DNA of 64,000 nt from Persicitalea sp964500445. GTDB lineage: Bacteria > Bacteroidota > Bacteroidia > Cytophagales > Spirosomataceae. Each line of letters opens with the position of its first letter. Within the stretch, counting starts at the first letter, position 1. Of this stretch, positions 1 to 9,290 are shown one piece after another. The position numbers and the translations under genes are program-made. The notes beneath the pieces are model-generated. The model made no database searches. It was not told where the DNA came from and saw nothing but the letters and a program-made list of their open reading frames with translations. Location: positions 1-64,000 of the forward strand of contig CAZCOG010000020.1 of the NCBI GenBank assembly GCA_964500445.1, written 5' to 3'.

Positions 1-1210
1 CTTCCGTGGCTTTTCCGGGAGCAAGGCCATTTTTCTTGACGTAGTTCCGCAGGTCACGCAGGAGGTCGATTTTTTCGATAGCAGCGTAATGCTCGCGCAA
101 TTGCGTCAATTCACGTTCGCGCGAATCCAGATTTTCCTGAATTTTGTCCGTCTCGATTTTTTCGTTTTTGGCCTTGCGGTAGTAGACTTCCGCATTCTTC
201 TGGGGCGAAAGGTCTTTCTTTAGTTTTATAGAAACGGGCTGGTCGCGGTAGAAATCGTGCAGTTCCACCCGCTCGGCGCGCTCGGGTACCAGATGCAGAT
301 TAGCCATCAGGATGTGCCCCAGTTCTTCATTCTTACCGCCTTCTTCCAGTTCGACGAGTTTCTGGAATGAATTGGTGAGGTAGTTTTCCGTCTGTTTGAT
401 TCGCTTCTGCAACAGCCGCAGCCACTCAGCCTTTTCTTTTTCCAGATTGCCAATCCGGGCGTAGGCGTAATAAAACCGATTGAGTGCTTTCAGCGGATCT
501 TCAAATGTCTCCGTAATCTCGCCCACGGGCAGCAGCGAGAGCGTCGGCAGGTGATCTAGCTGGGTAAAGTAAAAAGTCGGGTGAAGCAATTCCTGCAAAG
601 TACCCTGAATGATTTCCCACTTCCCAGCGAGGGTTCCGGCGGATTCCAGCTTTGGTTGGAGGTAGGTTTTCACCACTTTTCCAAAAGTCGGGAACAACAT
701 GCCGAGCTTTCCATCCTGTGCCACGAACGCTTCAAAAGATTGGTCCAAATCGCGATCCAATTCGGGTAGTTTCAGGGCATGGTCGCCCGTGAGTTTATTG
801 TTGAAGACATCAGCAACCTCACCCTTCTCGTTAAAGTGAATGATGTTGGACCGATTACCGAATAATTTGAAGACAAGTACCTCGCCATTTTCCAGATAAA
901 TCCCCAAAGCCCGTTCGTTGTCGAACACCCGTACGTGACTGACAGTCTGCTCGTACAAATCAGTGAACAAATCCACGCTGTTGCGGCGGGCGCGGTCGAA
1001 CTGCTCGGGAAAACTCAGGCTGGCAAAGTCGGGTCGCAGGGAGGCTTTGATAAAGAAAGGTTTGTAAAAATTGTGCTTTCCCCGCCCTTCGGCAAACACC
1101 AGGATAATTTCGTCCCGTTCCTGACTGAATGCCTCCAAAAATCGCTTTCCCCCAATTTCTCGATCAAGCGCCGGTGCCAGTTGACGGAGAAAGTAATAGC
1201 TTTGGTGCAT
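1..1210 (-). CDS. NFACT-family protein (RqcH/Rqc2-like), 3' end outside window
   Basis: I read this gene directly on the minus strand: an ATG at 1210-1208 opens a frame with no stop down to base 1, about 403 residues. The protein begins MHQSYYFLRQLAPAL and contains GIYLENGEVLVFKLFGNRS near residue 110, a long helical middle, then GHILMANLHLVP and LSPQKNAEVYYRKAKNEK, the layout of the NFACT-N, coiled-coil and NFACT-R regions. Family knowledge: RqcH/Rqc2 proteins bind obstructed 50S subunits carrying peptidyl-tRNA and add C-terminal alanine tails that mark the stalled chain for degradation. The NFACT-R end lies beyond the window. The canonical Asp-Arg pair of NFACT-N is not obvious; FDNERALGI sits at about the expected place. 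It follows the MBL gene on the same strand after 84 bases that hold an inverted repeat. Family assignment is firm; tailing activity is inferred. Confidence 0.85.
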   Translation of the reverse strand, partial: MHQSYYFLRQLAPALDREIGGKRFLEAFSQERDEIILVFAEGRGKHNFYKPFFIKASLRPDFASLSFPEQFDRARRNSVDLFTDLYEQTVSHVRVFDNERALGIYLENGEVLVFKLFGNRSNIIHFNEKGEVADVFNNKLTGDHALKLPELDRDLDQSFEAFVAQDGKLGMLFPTFGKVVKTYLQPKLESAGTLAGKWEIIQGTLQELLHPTFYFTQLDHLPTLSLLPVGEITETFEDPLKALNRFYYAYARIGNLEKEKAEWLRLLQKRIKQTENYLTNSFQKLVELEEGGKNEELGHILMANLHLVPERAERVELHDFYRDQPVSIKLKKDLSPQKNAEVYYRKAKNEKIETDKIQENLDSRERELTQLREHYAAIEKIDLLRDLRNYVKKNGLAPGKATE

Positions 1211-1219
1211 GAGAAGGTA

Positions 1220-1300
1220 GTTAAAGTGTCAAAAAGTTTAGATGTTTAATTGGATTTGGCTTTGTAAGAAATTAAACACTTCAACTTTAAGCACTTAAAC
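1220..1300. repeat. imperfect intergenic inverted repeat
   Basis: Two arms of about 31 bases (1220-1251 and 1269-1300) are imperfect reverse complements around an 18-base loop. The inner TGTTTAATT / AATTAAACA part is perfect and the outer parts match with scattered mismatches. The right arm covers the MBL stop codon. A transcript could fold here; there is no clear T-run, so I do not call it an intrinsic terminator. Similar arms occur at 24553/25080, 28323/28486 and 52217/52277. Confidence 0.6.
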
Positions 1301-2056
1301 ACAAATTTGTAGTTCATCATGCGCCAGTCGCACATTCTCTGGTAATTCTTTTTCCACTTCTGCGTGTCTTCCCATGCGGTGGCTTAGGTGAGTGAGGTAG
1401 GTTTTGGGAATGTCGAGACGTTCGACGAGGGCGAGGGCCTGGGCGAGGGTAAAATGAGAGAGGTGATCCTCACGCTGGAGGGCGTCGAGGACAAGAATTT
1501 TAGTACCTTTTAATTTTTCGAGTTCTGCTTCGGCGATGTAGTTGGCGTCGGTGATGTAAGTAAAGTCGCCGATGCGGAAGCCGAAAACGGGCAGCAGATG
1601 ATGCATGACCTGAATGGGCGTAACCGTCACCCCTTCCACTTCGAAAGGTTTATTTTCGATAGGGTGCAGTTGCAGGCGCGGCGTGCCGGGATAACGGTTT
1701 TCGGCGAAGGCATAGGAGAATTCCGACTTGATCTGATCAAGTACCTGTTGCCGCCCGTAGAGCGGCATGTCCTTTTTTTGGGAAAAATTAAAGCCCCGAA
1801 CATCGTCCAGTCCGGCAGTATGATCCTTGTGTTCGTGGGTAAACAGCACCGCATCGAGCTGATGAACGCGCGCCCGGAGCATCTGCTGCCGGAAATCGGG
1901 CCCGGTATCGATCACGAAAGATTTACCTTCTACCTCGATCCACACCGACACACGCAGCCGCTTGTCGCGGTAGTCGAGAGAACGGCAAACGGCGCAGTCG
2001 CAGTTGATCACGGGGACACCCTGCGACGTGCCGGTACCGAGAAACGTAACCTTCAT
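1295..2056 (-). CDS. MBL-fold metal-dependent hydrolase (PhnP-like)
   Basis: 253 residues beginning MKVTFLGTGTSQGVP, the N-terminal strand of PhnP-like metallo-beta-lactamase-fold enzymes, followed by the CDCAVC cysteine cluster that in PhnP relatives binds an extra zinc. The HxHxDH metal motif is present as THEHKDHTAGLDD (about residues 73-85), with further ligands in MHHLLPVFGF and the late THLSHRMGRH. Relatives hydrolyse cyclic phosphodiesters (PhnP acts on ribose 1,2-cyclic phosphate); no phn genes are visible here, so the substrate is unknown. The start codon lies 5 bases after the stop of the upstream receiver gene, so the two are probably cotranscribed. No signal peptide, hence cytoplasmic. 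Confidence 0.85.
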   Translation of the reverse strand: MKVTFLGTGTSQGVPVINCDCAVCRSLDYRDKRLRVSVWIEVEGKSFVIDTGPDFRQQMLRARVHQLDAVLFTHEHKDHTAGLDDVRGFNFSQKKDMPLYGRQQVLDQIKSEFSYAFAENRYPGTPRLQLHPIENKPFEVEGVTVTPIQVMHHLLPVFGFRIGDFTYITDANYIAEAELEKLKGTKILVLDALQREDHLSHFTLAQALALVERLDIPKTYLTHLSHRMGRHAEVEKELPENVRLAHDELQICV

Positions 2057-2061
2057 GTGAA

Positions 2062-2439
2062 TTAATCCGTCAGATTCGCCACCACTTCTACCAGGCGATC
2101 GAAGTTGAGGGGCTTCATCAGGGCGTCGTTGAAGCCCGCTTCCTTAAAATCTTCGTCGGTGTAGTTTTTGGCATTGCCCGTAATAGCCACAATGGGAGTC
2201 TGGGATTTCTCGGTGTCTTTGAGGCTGCGGATGCTGCGGGCGCACTCCATACCATCCATAATGGGCATATTGATGTCGAGCAGGATGATGTCGAATTTCT
2301 CTTTTTCGAGCAATTGCAATACTTGCTCGCCATTTTTAACAGCGGTGATTTCGTAGTTTTGGAATTCCAGAATTTTACGGGCAAGGTTTTGAATGACCGA
2401 GCTATCTTCGGCGATCAGGACACGTTTGGTGTACGACAT
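2062..2439 (-). CDS. single-domain response regulator (CheY-like receiver)
   Basis: 125 residues made of one receiver domain and nothing else. The acidic pair is in VLIAEDSS, the phospho-acceptor Asp in LLDINMPIMDG, the switch Thr in VAITGNA and the conserved Lys in LMKPL. With no output domain it probably acts by protein-protein contact or as a phosphorelay shuttle. The hybrid kinase at 20015-23638 ends in an HPt domain and is one conceivable partner, but it is 18 kb away and that link is only a guess. It is the first gene of the minus-strand run that continues into the MBL gene 5 bases later. Confidence 0.9.
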   Translation of the reverse strand: MSYTKRVLIAEDSSVIQNLARKILEFQNYEITAVKNGEQVLQLLEKEKFDIILLDINMPIMDGMECARSIRSLKDTEKSQTPIVAITGNAKNYTDEDFKEAGFNDALMKPLNFDRLVEVVANLTD

Positions 2440-2599
2440 GGGGGGAGTTGTTGGTGTTTTGTTAAGTTTGGCTTGGTGAATTTAGGGATAATTATGGCAA
2501 GAAAGCAAAAAATTGGAATCATGAGTGATGAGTGATGAATGTTGAATTGACAGACAATGGTCTCTGGTTGATGATCGCGGGTTCATTCATCACTTCGTA

Positions 2600-2607
2600 T
2601 ACTTTTG
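2600..2607 (+). promoter_or_regulatory. candidate -7 box for the DUF1684 gene
   Basis: TACTTTTG matches the Bacteroidota consensus TAnnTTTG, 35 bases before the ATG at 2643. I see no good -33 TTG at the usual spacing, so support is only the -7 match and its position. Confidence 0.45.
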
Positions 2608-2642
2608 TTTTTCAGTATTTTAACTACATAAATTATTAAACG

Positions 2643-3242
2643 ATGAAATACATACTTCTTTTCGGCCTAACTTTTATTCTTGTTTCAGCGGAGGCGCAGG
2701 ATTTTGAAAAAAGGATTGCACTGCACCGGCAAGAATACAAAGAGGAGTTTCTAAAAACTCAAAATTCACCATTAAAAGAGGCTGATTTAGCTTATCTACG
2801 TTTTTTTGAACCGGATTCTAACTACCGTTTACAGGCAAAATTCGTTGCGACACCGGGCAGCGAACCGTTTGAGATGCTAACGTACAGCGGCATGCGCAAG
2901 CCCTATGTCAAGTACGGAGAACTGCACTTTGAATTGGCTGAAAAGAAGCAAACGCTGAATGTGTACCAAAGTCTGGATCTGCGCAAAATGCCGCAGTACC
3001 GCGACTACCTGTTTGTTCCTTTCAAAGACCTTACGAACGCTCAGGAAACCTATGGCGGTGGGCGTTATTTGGATTTCAGGATGAAGGATATTGAAGGAGA
3101 TAACTGCGTGCTGGATTTCAACAAAGCTTATAACCCGTACTGCGCTTATTCGGAAGGCTACAATTGCCCGATCCCGCCAAGGGAAAATCACCTGGAAGCG
3201 AAAGTCGAGGCAGGGGAGATGAATTTTGGAAAAGAGTATTGA
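2643..3242 (+). CDS. DUF1684 family secreted protein
   Basis: 199 residues with an N-terminal signal peptide (MKYILLFGLTFILVSAEAQ). The body matches the DUF1684 family: RFFEPDSNYRLQAKF in the first third, YGGGRYLDFRM in the middle, and the C-terminal signature VLDFNKAYNPYCAYS...NCPIPPREN ending in an AGE motif. The family is widespread in Bacteroidota and actinobacteria; its biochemical role is not established. The gene stands alone, transcribed towards the giant surface-protein gene, with a shared hairpin terminator between them. The ATG start is supported by the signal peptide directly after it. Confidence 0.85.
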   Translation: MKYILLFGLTFILVSAEAQDFEKRIALHRQEYKEEFLKTQNSPLKEADLAYLRFFEPDSNYRLQAKFVATPGSEPFEMLTYSGMRKPYVKYGELHFELAEKKQTLNVYQSLDLRKMPQYRDYLFVPFKDLTNAQETYGGGRYLDFRMKDIEGDNCVLDFNKAYNPYCAYSEGYNCPIPPRENHLEAKVEAGEMNFGKEY

Positions 3243-3296
3243 TTCAAATGTTGATGTGGCTCTAAAATTTGCTGGCGAGAGCTTTCCCCAAACGTA

Positions 3297-3330
3297 AAAC
3301 GGGCAATCAGAAAATTCTGATCACCCGTTT
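3297..3330. terminator. bidirectional hairpin terminator
   Basis: AAACGGG and CCCGTTT form the outer stem, ATCAG and CTGAT the inner stem, separated by a 2-base mismatch and closed by a 6-base loop. It lies between two converging genes (DUF1684 ending 3242, giant protein ending 3372) and the A/T-rich flanks suit termination on both strands. Confidence 0.75.
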
Positions 3331-3371
3331 ATTTTATCCGATCTCCAGCTTACTGGGCACGGCAAGAAGTA

Positions 3372-6300
3372 CTACTTCTTTCTTTTCGTAATTACGAACG
3401 GTACGCATACATCGACCGGGCAGCAGTCCTCGACCACGATGATCGTTGGGCAGCAGCCTTCCGCCGGGCAACTTCCCGACGATGATGTGAAGGTGTATTC
3501 GTAACTACCCAGCTCTGTTTCAGTGACGATGAAGATGTTGCCCTGAGCTACCTGTACGGGCTGACCATTTTGTGTCTTGCGGAACCATACTACGCCCGTG
3601 TACTCGTCTGGTACCGCCAGCTCGACGGCCGTCCCCTGACCACGACATACCTGAACGGGCACCGTGAAGCATTCACGGTCAATATCGTCCTCACCATTTT
3701 CACCGTTGCCGGGCGTACTGTCCACGTCCTCCTCGTTCATTTTAGTAATCTCGGCAGTGTTAAACCACACGCCCTGAGCTACTACCTTCACAGCCACGGT
3801 GAGCGTCAATGTATCTCCGACGTTCAGGCTGTCAATCGTCCAGATTTTGGTGACAGGATCATAATTGCCTGCCGCCGCGACGTGGCTGACGTACTGAACG
3901 CCTGCGTTCAACGAGTCTGTTACTTCGACACCCGTTGCGTTGCCCTGACCTTCGTTCCAGACACGGATTGTGTAGTTGACTGTTTCACCTAGCATAGCCA
4001 GCTTCTTATCGATCGATTTGTCAAGCGCCAGATCGTAAAGTTGCACGCATTCCACAAAAGCCGGATCAATCACCGGACTAGCCGAAGCGCATCCCGTAAC
4101 TTCATTCTGAACAACGAACACTGCGCTGCTATCAGCAACCGCGAGGGAGAAAACTCCGCTGCCCGTCAGACCGCTCCGTGTCTCGATAATATCCTGCGGC
4201 ACCGGACCATTGCCAATCGATATAACCTGGCGCGCCAGTGTCACGGTATAAGTTCCTGCCGGCAAATTAAGCGTTGCTGTGTAGGTTGTCGAATCGGCAC
4301 ATACAGGCTCGGTCGACTGAGTGATGGCCGGAAGCGGCAATATAGTGTACTCTTTCGATGGCGGCAGGCAATTAGGACTTTGGCCTTCCTGATCAACCGC
4401 CACCGCGTAGATGTAGTAAGTGAAAGGTGTAGTACCGGTGTTGGCCGGGAACTGGCTACCCGGGATACCAGATGGCCAGCGGGCCAATGAATCAGACCCC
4501 AGCGCCGGGTCAACGGTTTCCAACACGACTCCTCCGGTATTTACCGAGCTTGCCGTCTGAGGAGTGTCAAATCTGACGAACTTCACGGGTTTATTGTTGC
4601 CTACCTTCACTATCATCGGCTCGCCGAAGTACTCTGAGCAAAGCGTGTCCTGATTATCCCCTACCAGTACAGTGCCAAAGCATGGGCCATCGCTACAGTC
4701 AATAAACGAGAGCGTCAAGGTTGTATCGCTGAAGCAATCCTCCTTTCCGTTGTAAACGCGTACGAAGTATGTTTGTCCGCTTGGACTGGCCGGATTGGGC
4801 AGATTCTCTACATGAATGCTGTCAGCCAGCAAGGCCGTAGCGCTGGTGTAAGGTGAGAGCCCCCCTATCGAGGTAGCAAAGGTGTAGCGGTCACCGCCGC
4901 TTAGTCCCCGAATCGTGAAAGAGGCGTCATTGTTGTCAGTAGTCTGCCCGCAGGTGGCCGTTATCGTAGTGATCGAGCCGATCAGCGGCTTAACACATGG
5001 CGTAAACAAGGCAGCGTCAATCGTTGGGTTGTCTTTGCTGATGCCGCCCAGCGTCGGGTCGATGCTCACGACTTGGCTCAGACCGTCAGCACCGAAGTCG
5101 CTGTCCAGACTGTCGGGGACGCCCGCTGCGTCCTGCTTGCTGCTGATCACGCATGAATCCGGCAGCGTCGTCAGGTCGATCTGCACTAGATAGTCGCCCG
5201 TCAGAAGGCCCGCGAAACTGTACGCTCCTCCGCCCGCCGTCAGTGTGCTGTCCAGCTTGGCGCTGGGCAGGCCGCCCACCGCGCTCCACAAAATTACCTT
5301 CACGCCATCCACGCCCGGCTCGCCCGTATCCTGCCGGCCGTTGTCGTTCAAATCCTTCCACACAAAGTCGCCCAAACTACCCTTCGGCGTAAACAAGGCA
5401 GCATCAATCGTCGGATTGTTCTTCAAGCTGTCAACGGTTGGGTCCAGGCTCACCACTTGGCTCAAACCGCTGGCCGGGTCAAAATCGCTGTCCAGGCTGT
5501 CGGGTACGCCCGCCGCATTCGGCTTGGACGAGATCGTGCAGCTGTCGGGCAGGGTCGTCAGGTCGAGTTGTACGATGTAGTCCCCTTTCAGTAGGCCCGT
5601 AAAGCTGTATGCCCCGTTGCCAGCCGTCAGTGTCGAGTCCAATTTGGCCGACGGGCTTCCGCCCACCGCGCTCCACAGGATCACCTTGACGTCGTTGACG
5701 CCCGGCTCGCCGGCGTCCTGCCGGCCGTTGTCATTCAAATCCTTCCACACAAAGTCACCCAAACTACCTATGGGTGCAAGCAGCCCTGCATCAATCGTAA
5801 GATTATTGGTATTCATGGAATCCAGAGCCGTTGAGGCCTGTCCCAATACTACCGGATCAAGACTTACCACACCAGAGAAACCGGAAGTGGTATCGGCATC
5901 GCTGTCGTTCGCGTCATCGATTCCAGGTACATTCGTAGTGTCACGGGCAGTAAAAGTACTGCACTCGGCGGGCAGACTGGATTTCACAAACTGCACTAGG
6001 TAATCACCTTTGGCCAGAGAGTCGAATAAATAAAGTCCTCCATTGGCAGTAATTGTGCTATCGAGTTTAGTGGTGGGCAAGCTGTCCACTGCACTCCATA
6101 AAATCACCTTTACACCATCGACGCCGATTTCACCCTCGTCCTGTTTGCCATTTCGGTTAGCGTCCTTCCAGACGAAATCGCCCAGACTTCCGCCTGCACA
6201 TATCGCTTTTTCAAGCGTCAGGACGGTATCCTTATAGCAACACTCCCCATTATAAAACCGTACGGTGACCAGGGTGTCGCGGTTCGGGATATCGGCCAGA

Positions 6301-9290
6301 ATGGTCAAAGGAAAGGTAGAACCTACCGCCGTAGCAGTCGCATAGGAAGAGTCTGCCGGGAAGGTAGTTCCGTACGTAACTCTGAACTTATCGAAGTTAT
6401 CCGGTGCTCCGGTCAGTTCCAGCTTACCATCGTTGTTGGAAGCAAAACCCGTACAAGTACCCGGCGTAATTTCCAGCACACTGCCAATCGCTGGCTCAAT
6501 GCAGAAGAAGCCCGCATCCAACGAATGGTTTTTTTGCCCCACAACGCCCGTTGTGACCGTATCGACAGGATACGTTCCTCCACCAATTCCGAACAGGAAT
6601 GCATCCGAATCATTCAGGTCGTTCCCAGTTCCCGTTGTAGTGTTCTGCGAAGTCAAAAGAAATTTCCCAACTCCACTAACTACCAGGGTGTCGTCAGAAT
6701 ACTGTCCACCTGTACCGAAGGCAATGCTGTATTTTGTTTTTGGCAGCAGTGCAGTATCGGCTCCCGTACCTGACCAGGTACCCAAGGCCAGCTTTGATTT
6801 GCTGCTAAAATAGTACTCGCCGTTGGCATTGGTAGTTGTAGTAGCAATAAGGGCGTTCCCCTTATAGAGGGCTACATTCACCCCTTTTAATGCTTTTTCA
6901 CACGCATCCTGAACCCCGTCTTTGTTCGCATCTATCCAGACCCGGTTGCCAACTTCCATTACATTGATCGTGGCACAGTTTAGCTCGGCGTCGCCCAGTC
7001 CGGTGGCCTTGGCGAAGGTACCTGGATTTGGGCTTCCGTCGGGTCCACGGGTAATGTAGATGGCGTATGCACCCGTCACCAGGCCCGATGTATTATTCAT
7101 GTAACGTACGCCCCCCGCATATGGATGCTTGTCCACCGGATCGATGGTAGTCACTACGACTTCGCCCGAGCCGGGCTTGAGCGCCAGCCCTCCCATGATC
7201 TGCTCTGCATGGTACAGGACGGTTCCTGCCCCATCCTGAACCCAGTTATCGTTGTAGAATTCACCGAAACCTGGTCCCTGTGAATTACCGGGACCATAGC
7301 CGGTATTTGGCCCGGCCTTCGCATTGTTTTCGAGCACGAACGTATTGTTCGATGCGAAGGCCCGGAGTATATCCCCAGCCTGCGAATTTACTTCGAAAAG
7401 GGTGGTAGAAGTACCGTCAGGACGGTAGTTTCTGTCACCACCCTGCAAGCCCGTGCGGTCGCCAAAGCCCAATACCATAGAGCCATCGATATCGAACTCA
7501 ATGTCCGTAAAAACCGGAACGGGATGCCGGAGTATGGTAGAAGTAGAGGTTTGCCGCAAATCATCAAATGTATCGGTCCAGGGGAACCAGCCCGTAATAG
7601 TGGGGGTTTGTGCTGCCGGGTATCCTTTGGGATAGGTAAGAGGGAAATCGAATATTTGGGTAACGGAGGCTCCGTTTACTTCATATACCGAGGCGCGGAG
7701 GTTTGACTTATTTGCCGATGATTGACCGTCGCACACGCCTCCCACATATACTTTACCCTCATTGACCTTTACAGCCCAGGGGCGATATTCGCCGCCTACG
7801 CATGACGCCGGAATCACAACAGAGTTAACGTTGGCGCTGGTGGGCTTTGTACCATTCTGGTTATAGGCCGTAATGTCAATCGAGTACAGCTTTTTGTCGT
7901 TCAGGTTAACCAGCCAAAGCGTATTACCGTCCTCTGAGATATCTATGTCGCCGATACCGCTCTTGCCAATGAGCGGAAAAGCCTGGGCGTCGCGGCTCGG
8001 CTGCGTTTTATCGGCTACCAGTCCACGGTCAGAGTTGGTTGCAATCGAGCCGACGCTGATACCGAGATCCGTACTTACATTTACAAACTGGCTCGTAACG
8101 GGTGCACCCGGATTGGTATAGTCTGTTACGTACAGGCCACCCAGTCCCAGGGGTCCAAGACCAGCGTGCCGTTTCAGTACCGCGCTTTGGAAAAGTACTT
8201 TAGTATACTTATTGTAGGCTAGTCCCCAAACAGTTCCAATCTGGCTGGCTTTCGACATGGGTTGTTCGCCTTGAAAAGTATTGGACGAAACCCCGTAAGG
8301 GATACTAACCAGTGCGTCAGCATTCGCAGAACTACCGCTCACCAGCGGGTCGCCATACGTAAAACACGGTACAAAAACCCTGAGCCCATTATCTGAACAG
8401 AAATCAATGGGATTAATCAATCCAAGGTCGACGCTACAATCAGGTGCCTCTACAAATTGTACGGTCGTACGGGAATCAGCTCCCTGCATTCCCTGATAGT
8501 AAATCGAAGGGATGTTGCTAAATTCGACACGAACCGGATAGCCGGTCGCCGGAACGGGCAGCGAATAAAAGCCGTAGCCGTCAGTTGTGGCAGTGTATAC
8601 TGTGCCATCACAAGCCACTGCTTTCACCGAAACCCCGGACACACCAGCCGTTTCTCCTGCTTCGCGTTTACCGTTGTCGTTGAAATCTTTGAACACAATA
8701 CCACCCAGATTGGGGCTCTGGCACTGTGTGGCGGCACACGACGCAGGCGCATTGAAAGTGGTGGAAGCAGAGCACGAATTTTGGCCGACAAAATTGGCAG
8801 TAATGGTTTTGCCAGTGCCTCCGTCCGCATTAATTTCAAATGCAACTACCTGTGGCGAGACAATAGTCTGCGTACTGGTTATGGAAGGATTGCCAGGTAC
8901 TTGAGGATAAACTACCGTTTTTACTCCCGGTCTTATGTAGCGATTCTGCCCACCCAGCGTGACTTTGATCGAGTCACCCGCCGGAGCATCGGTCCAGGCT
9001 ACTTCTACATTGACCGTAGCCTTGCTTTGACCACCAACCAGATAACATCCTGATACAGTCGGTTTCAGGGTGATGCCACAAACCACTAAGGGAGCCTCGC
9101 TTCCGGGGAGGGAATTACGTTCATCCGGAGAACGGACAGATCGCGGTTGTTCTTTTGGTTGTAAAACGGTGAAAAATTGGGGTACATGGACCGGATAGAA
9201 TCCGTAGCCTAAGCTAAACAGACAGAGCAGGATCCCGAGACTGATCGGAACAGCTTTCTGAAAAAGAGAGTGCGTGTAGGGTTTCCTCAT
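3372..9290 (-). CDS. giant secreted SdrD_B/DUF11 repeat surface protein 1
   Basis: 1972 residues with a signal segment (SLGILLCLFSLGYGF). Order: an Ig-like leader, an SdrD_B domain near residue 195 (VFKDFNDNGKREAGE), a beta-propeller-like region at about 295-770 (GTVWGLAYNKYTKVLF, DIDISEDGNTLWLVNL), a second SdrD_B near 780, Ig-like modules, three SdrD_B repeats near 1035, 1175 and 1302 (GDFVWKDLNDNGRQD, a Ca-binding-type DxNxNG loop), further Ig-like modules, a DUF11 domain near 1745-1850, and a Cys-rich C-terminal module ending CVPFVITKRKK. Family knowledge: SdrD_B domains fold as Ca-stabilised rods in adhesins. I see no LPXTG signal and no standard T9SS C-terminal domain. The protein at 13091-19721 is a paralogue with the same ends. 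Role in adhesion or matrix is inferred. Confidence 0.85.
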   Translation of the reverse strand: MRKPYTHSLFQKAVPISLGILLCLFSLGYGFYPVHVPQFFTVLQPKEQPRSVRSPDERNSLPGSEAPLVVCGITLKPTVSGCYLVGGQSKATVNVEVAWTDAPAGDSIKVTLGGQNRYIRPGVKTVVYPQVPGNPSITSTQTIVSPQVVAFEINADGGTGKTITANFVGQNSCSASTTFNAPASCAATQCQSPNLGGIVFKDFNDNGKREAGETAGVSGVSVKAVACDGTVYTATTDGYGFYSLPVPATGYPVRVEFSNIPSIYYQGMQGADSRTTVQFVEAPDCSVDLGLINPIDFCSDNGLRVFVPCFTYGDPLVSGSSANADALVSIPYGVSSNTFQGEQPMSKASQIGTVWGLAYNKYTKVLFQSAVLKRHAGLGPLGLGGLYVTDYTNPGAPVTSQFVNVSTDLGISVGSIATNSDRGLVADKTQPSRDAQAFPLIGKSGIGDIDISEDGNTLWLVNLNDKKLYSIDITAYNQNGTKPTSANVNSVVIPASCVGGEYRPWAVKVNEGKVYVGGVCDGQSSANKSNLRASVYEVNGASVTQIFDFPLTYPKGYPAAQTPTITGWFPWTDTFDDLRQTSTSTILRHPVPVFTDIEFDIDGSMVLGFGDRTGLQGGDRNYRPDGTSTTLFEVNSQAGDILRAFASNNTFVLENNAKAGPNTGYGPGNSQGPGFGEFYNDNWVQDGAGTVLYHAEQIMGGLALKPGSGEVVVTTIDPVDKHPYAGGVRYMNNTSGLVTGAYAIYITRGPDGSPNPGTFAKATGLGDAELNCATINVMEVGNRVWIDANKDGVQDACEKALKGVNVALYKGNALIATTTTNANGEYYFSSKSKLALGTWSGTGADTALLPKTKYSIAFGTGGQYSDDTLVVSGVGKFLLTSQNTTTGTGNDLNDSDAFLFGIGGGTYPVDTVTTGVVGQKNHSLDAGFFCIEPAIGSVLEITPGTCTGFASNNDGKLELTGAPDNFDKFRVTYGTTFPADSSYATATAVGSTFPLTILADIPNRDTLVTVRFYNGECCYKDTVLTLEKAICAGGSLGDFVWKDANRNGKQDEGEIGVDGVKVILWSAVDSLPTTKLDSTITANGGLYLFDSLAKGDYLVQFVKSSLPAECSTFTARDTTNVPGIDDANDSDADTTSGFSGVVSLDPVVLGQASTALDSMNTNNLTIDAGLLAPIGSLGDFVWKDLNDNGRQDAGEPGVNDVKVILWSAVGGSPSAKLDSTLTAGNGAYSFTGLLKGDYIVQLDLTTLPDSCTISSKPNAAGVPDSLDSDFDPASGLSQVVSLDPTVDSLKNNPTIDAALFTPKGSLGDFVWKDLNDNGRQDTGEPGVDGVKVILWSAVGGLPSAKLDSTLTAGGGAYSFAGLLTGDYLVQIDLTTLPDSCVISSKQDAAGVPDSLDSDFGADGLSQVVSIDPTLGGISKDNPTIDAALFTPCVKPLIGSITTITATCGQTTDNNDASFTIRGLSGGDRYTFATSIGGLSPYTSATALLADSIHVENLPNPASPSGQTYFVRVYNGKEDCFSDTTLTLSFIDCSDGPCFGTVLVGDNQDTLCSEYFGEPMIVKVGNNKPVKFVRFDTPQTASSVNTGGVVLETVDPALGSDSLARWPSGIPGSQFPANTGTTPFTYYIYAVAVDQEGQSPNCLPPSKEYTILPLPAITQSTEPVCADSTTYTATLNLPAGTYTVTLARQVISIGNGPVPQDIIETRSGLTGSGVFSLAVADSSAVFVVQNEVTGCASASPVIDPAFVECVQLYDLALDKSIDKKLAMLGETVNYTIRVWNEGQGNATGVEVTDSLNAGVQYVSHVAAAGNYDPVTKIWTIDSLNVGDTLTLTVAVKVVAQGVWFNTAEITKMNEEDVDSTPGNGENGEDDIDRECFTVPVQVCRGQGTAVELAVPDEYTGVVWFRKTQNGQPVQVAQGNIFIVTETELGSYEYTFTSSSGSCPAEGCCPTIIVVEDCCPVDVCVPFVITKRKK

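Noticed and set aside
581..1249. Plus-strand open frames at 581-769 and 935-1249
   Set aside because: They lie antisense to the NFACT gene, whose minus-strand frame is open for 403 codons with clear family motifs.
3372..3500. T9SS C-terminal sorting domain at the end of giant protein 1
   Set aside because: The end is a Cys-rich module closing with a basic KRKK tail, without the usual type A or type B T9SS strand pattern.
4980..6200. Regularly spaced repeats that might be a CRISPR array
   Set aside because: The repeat period is about 384 bases and every unit is coding SdrD_B sequence; no 20-50 base repeat with unique spacers exists.
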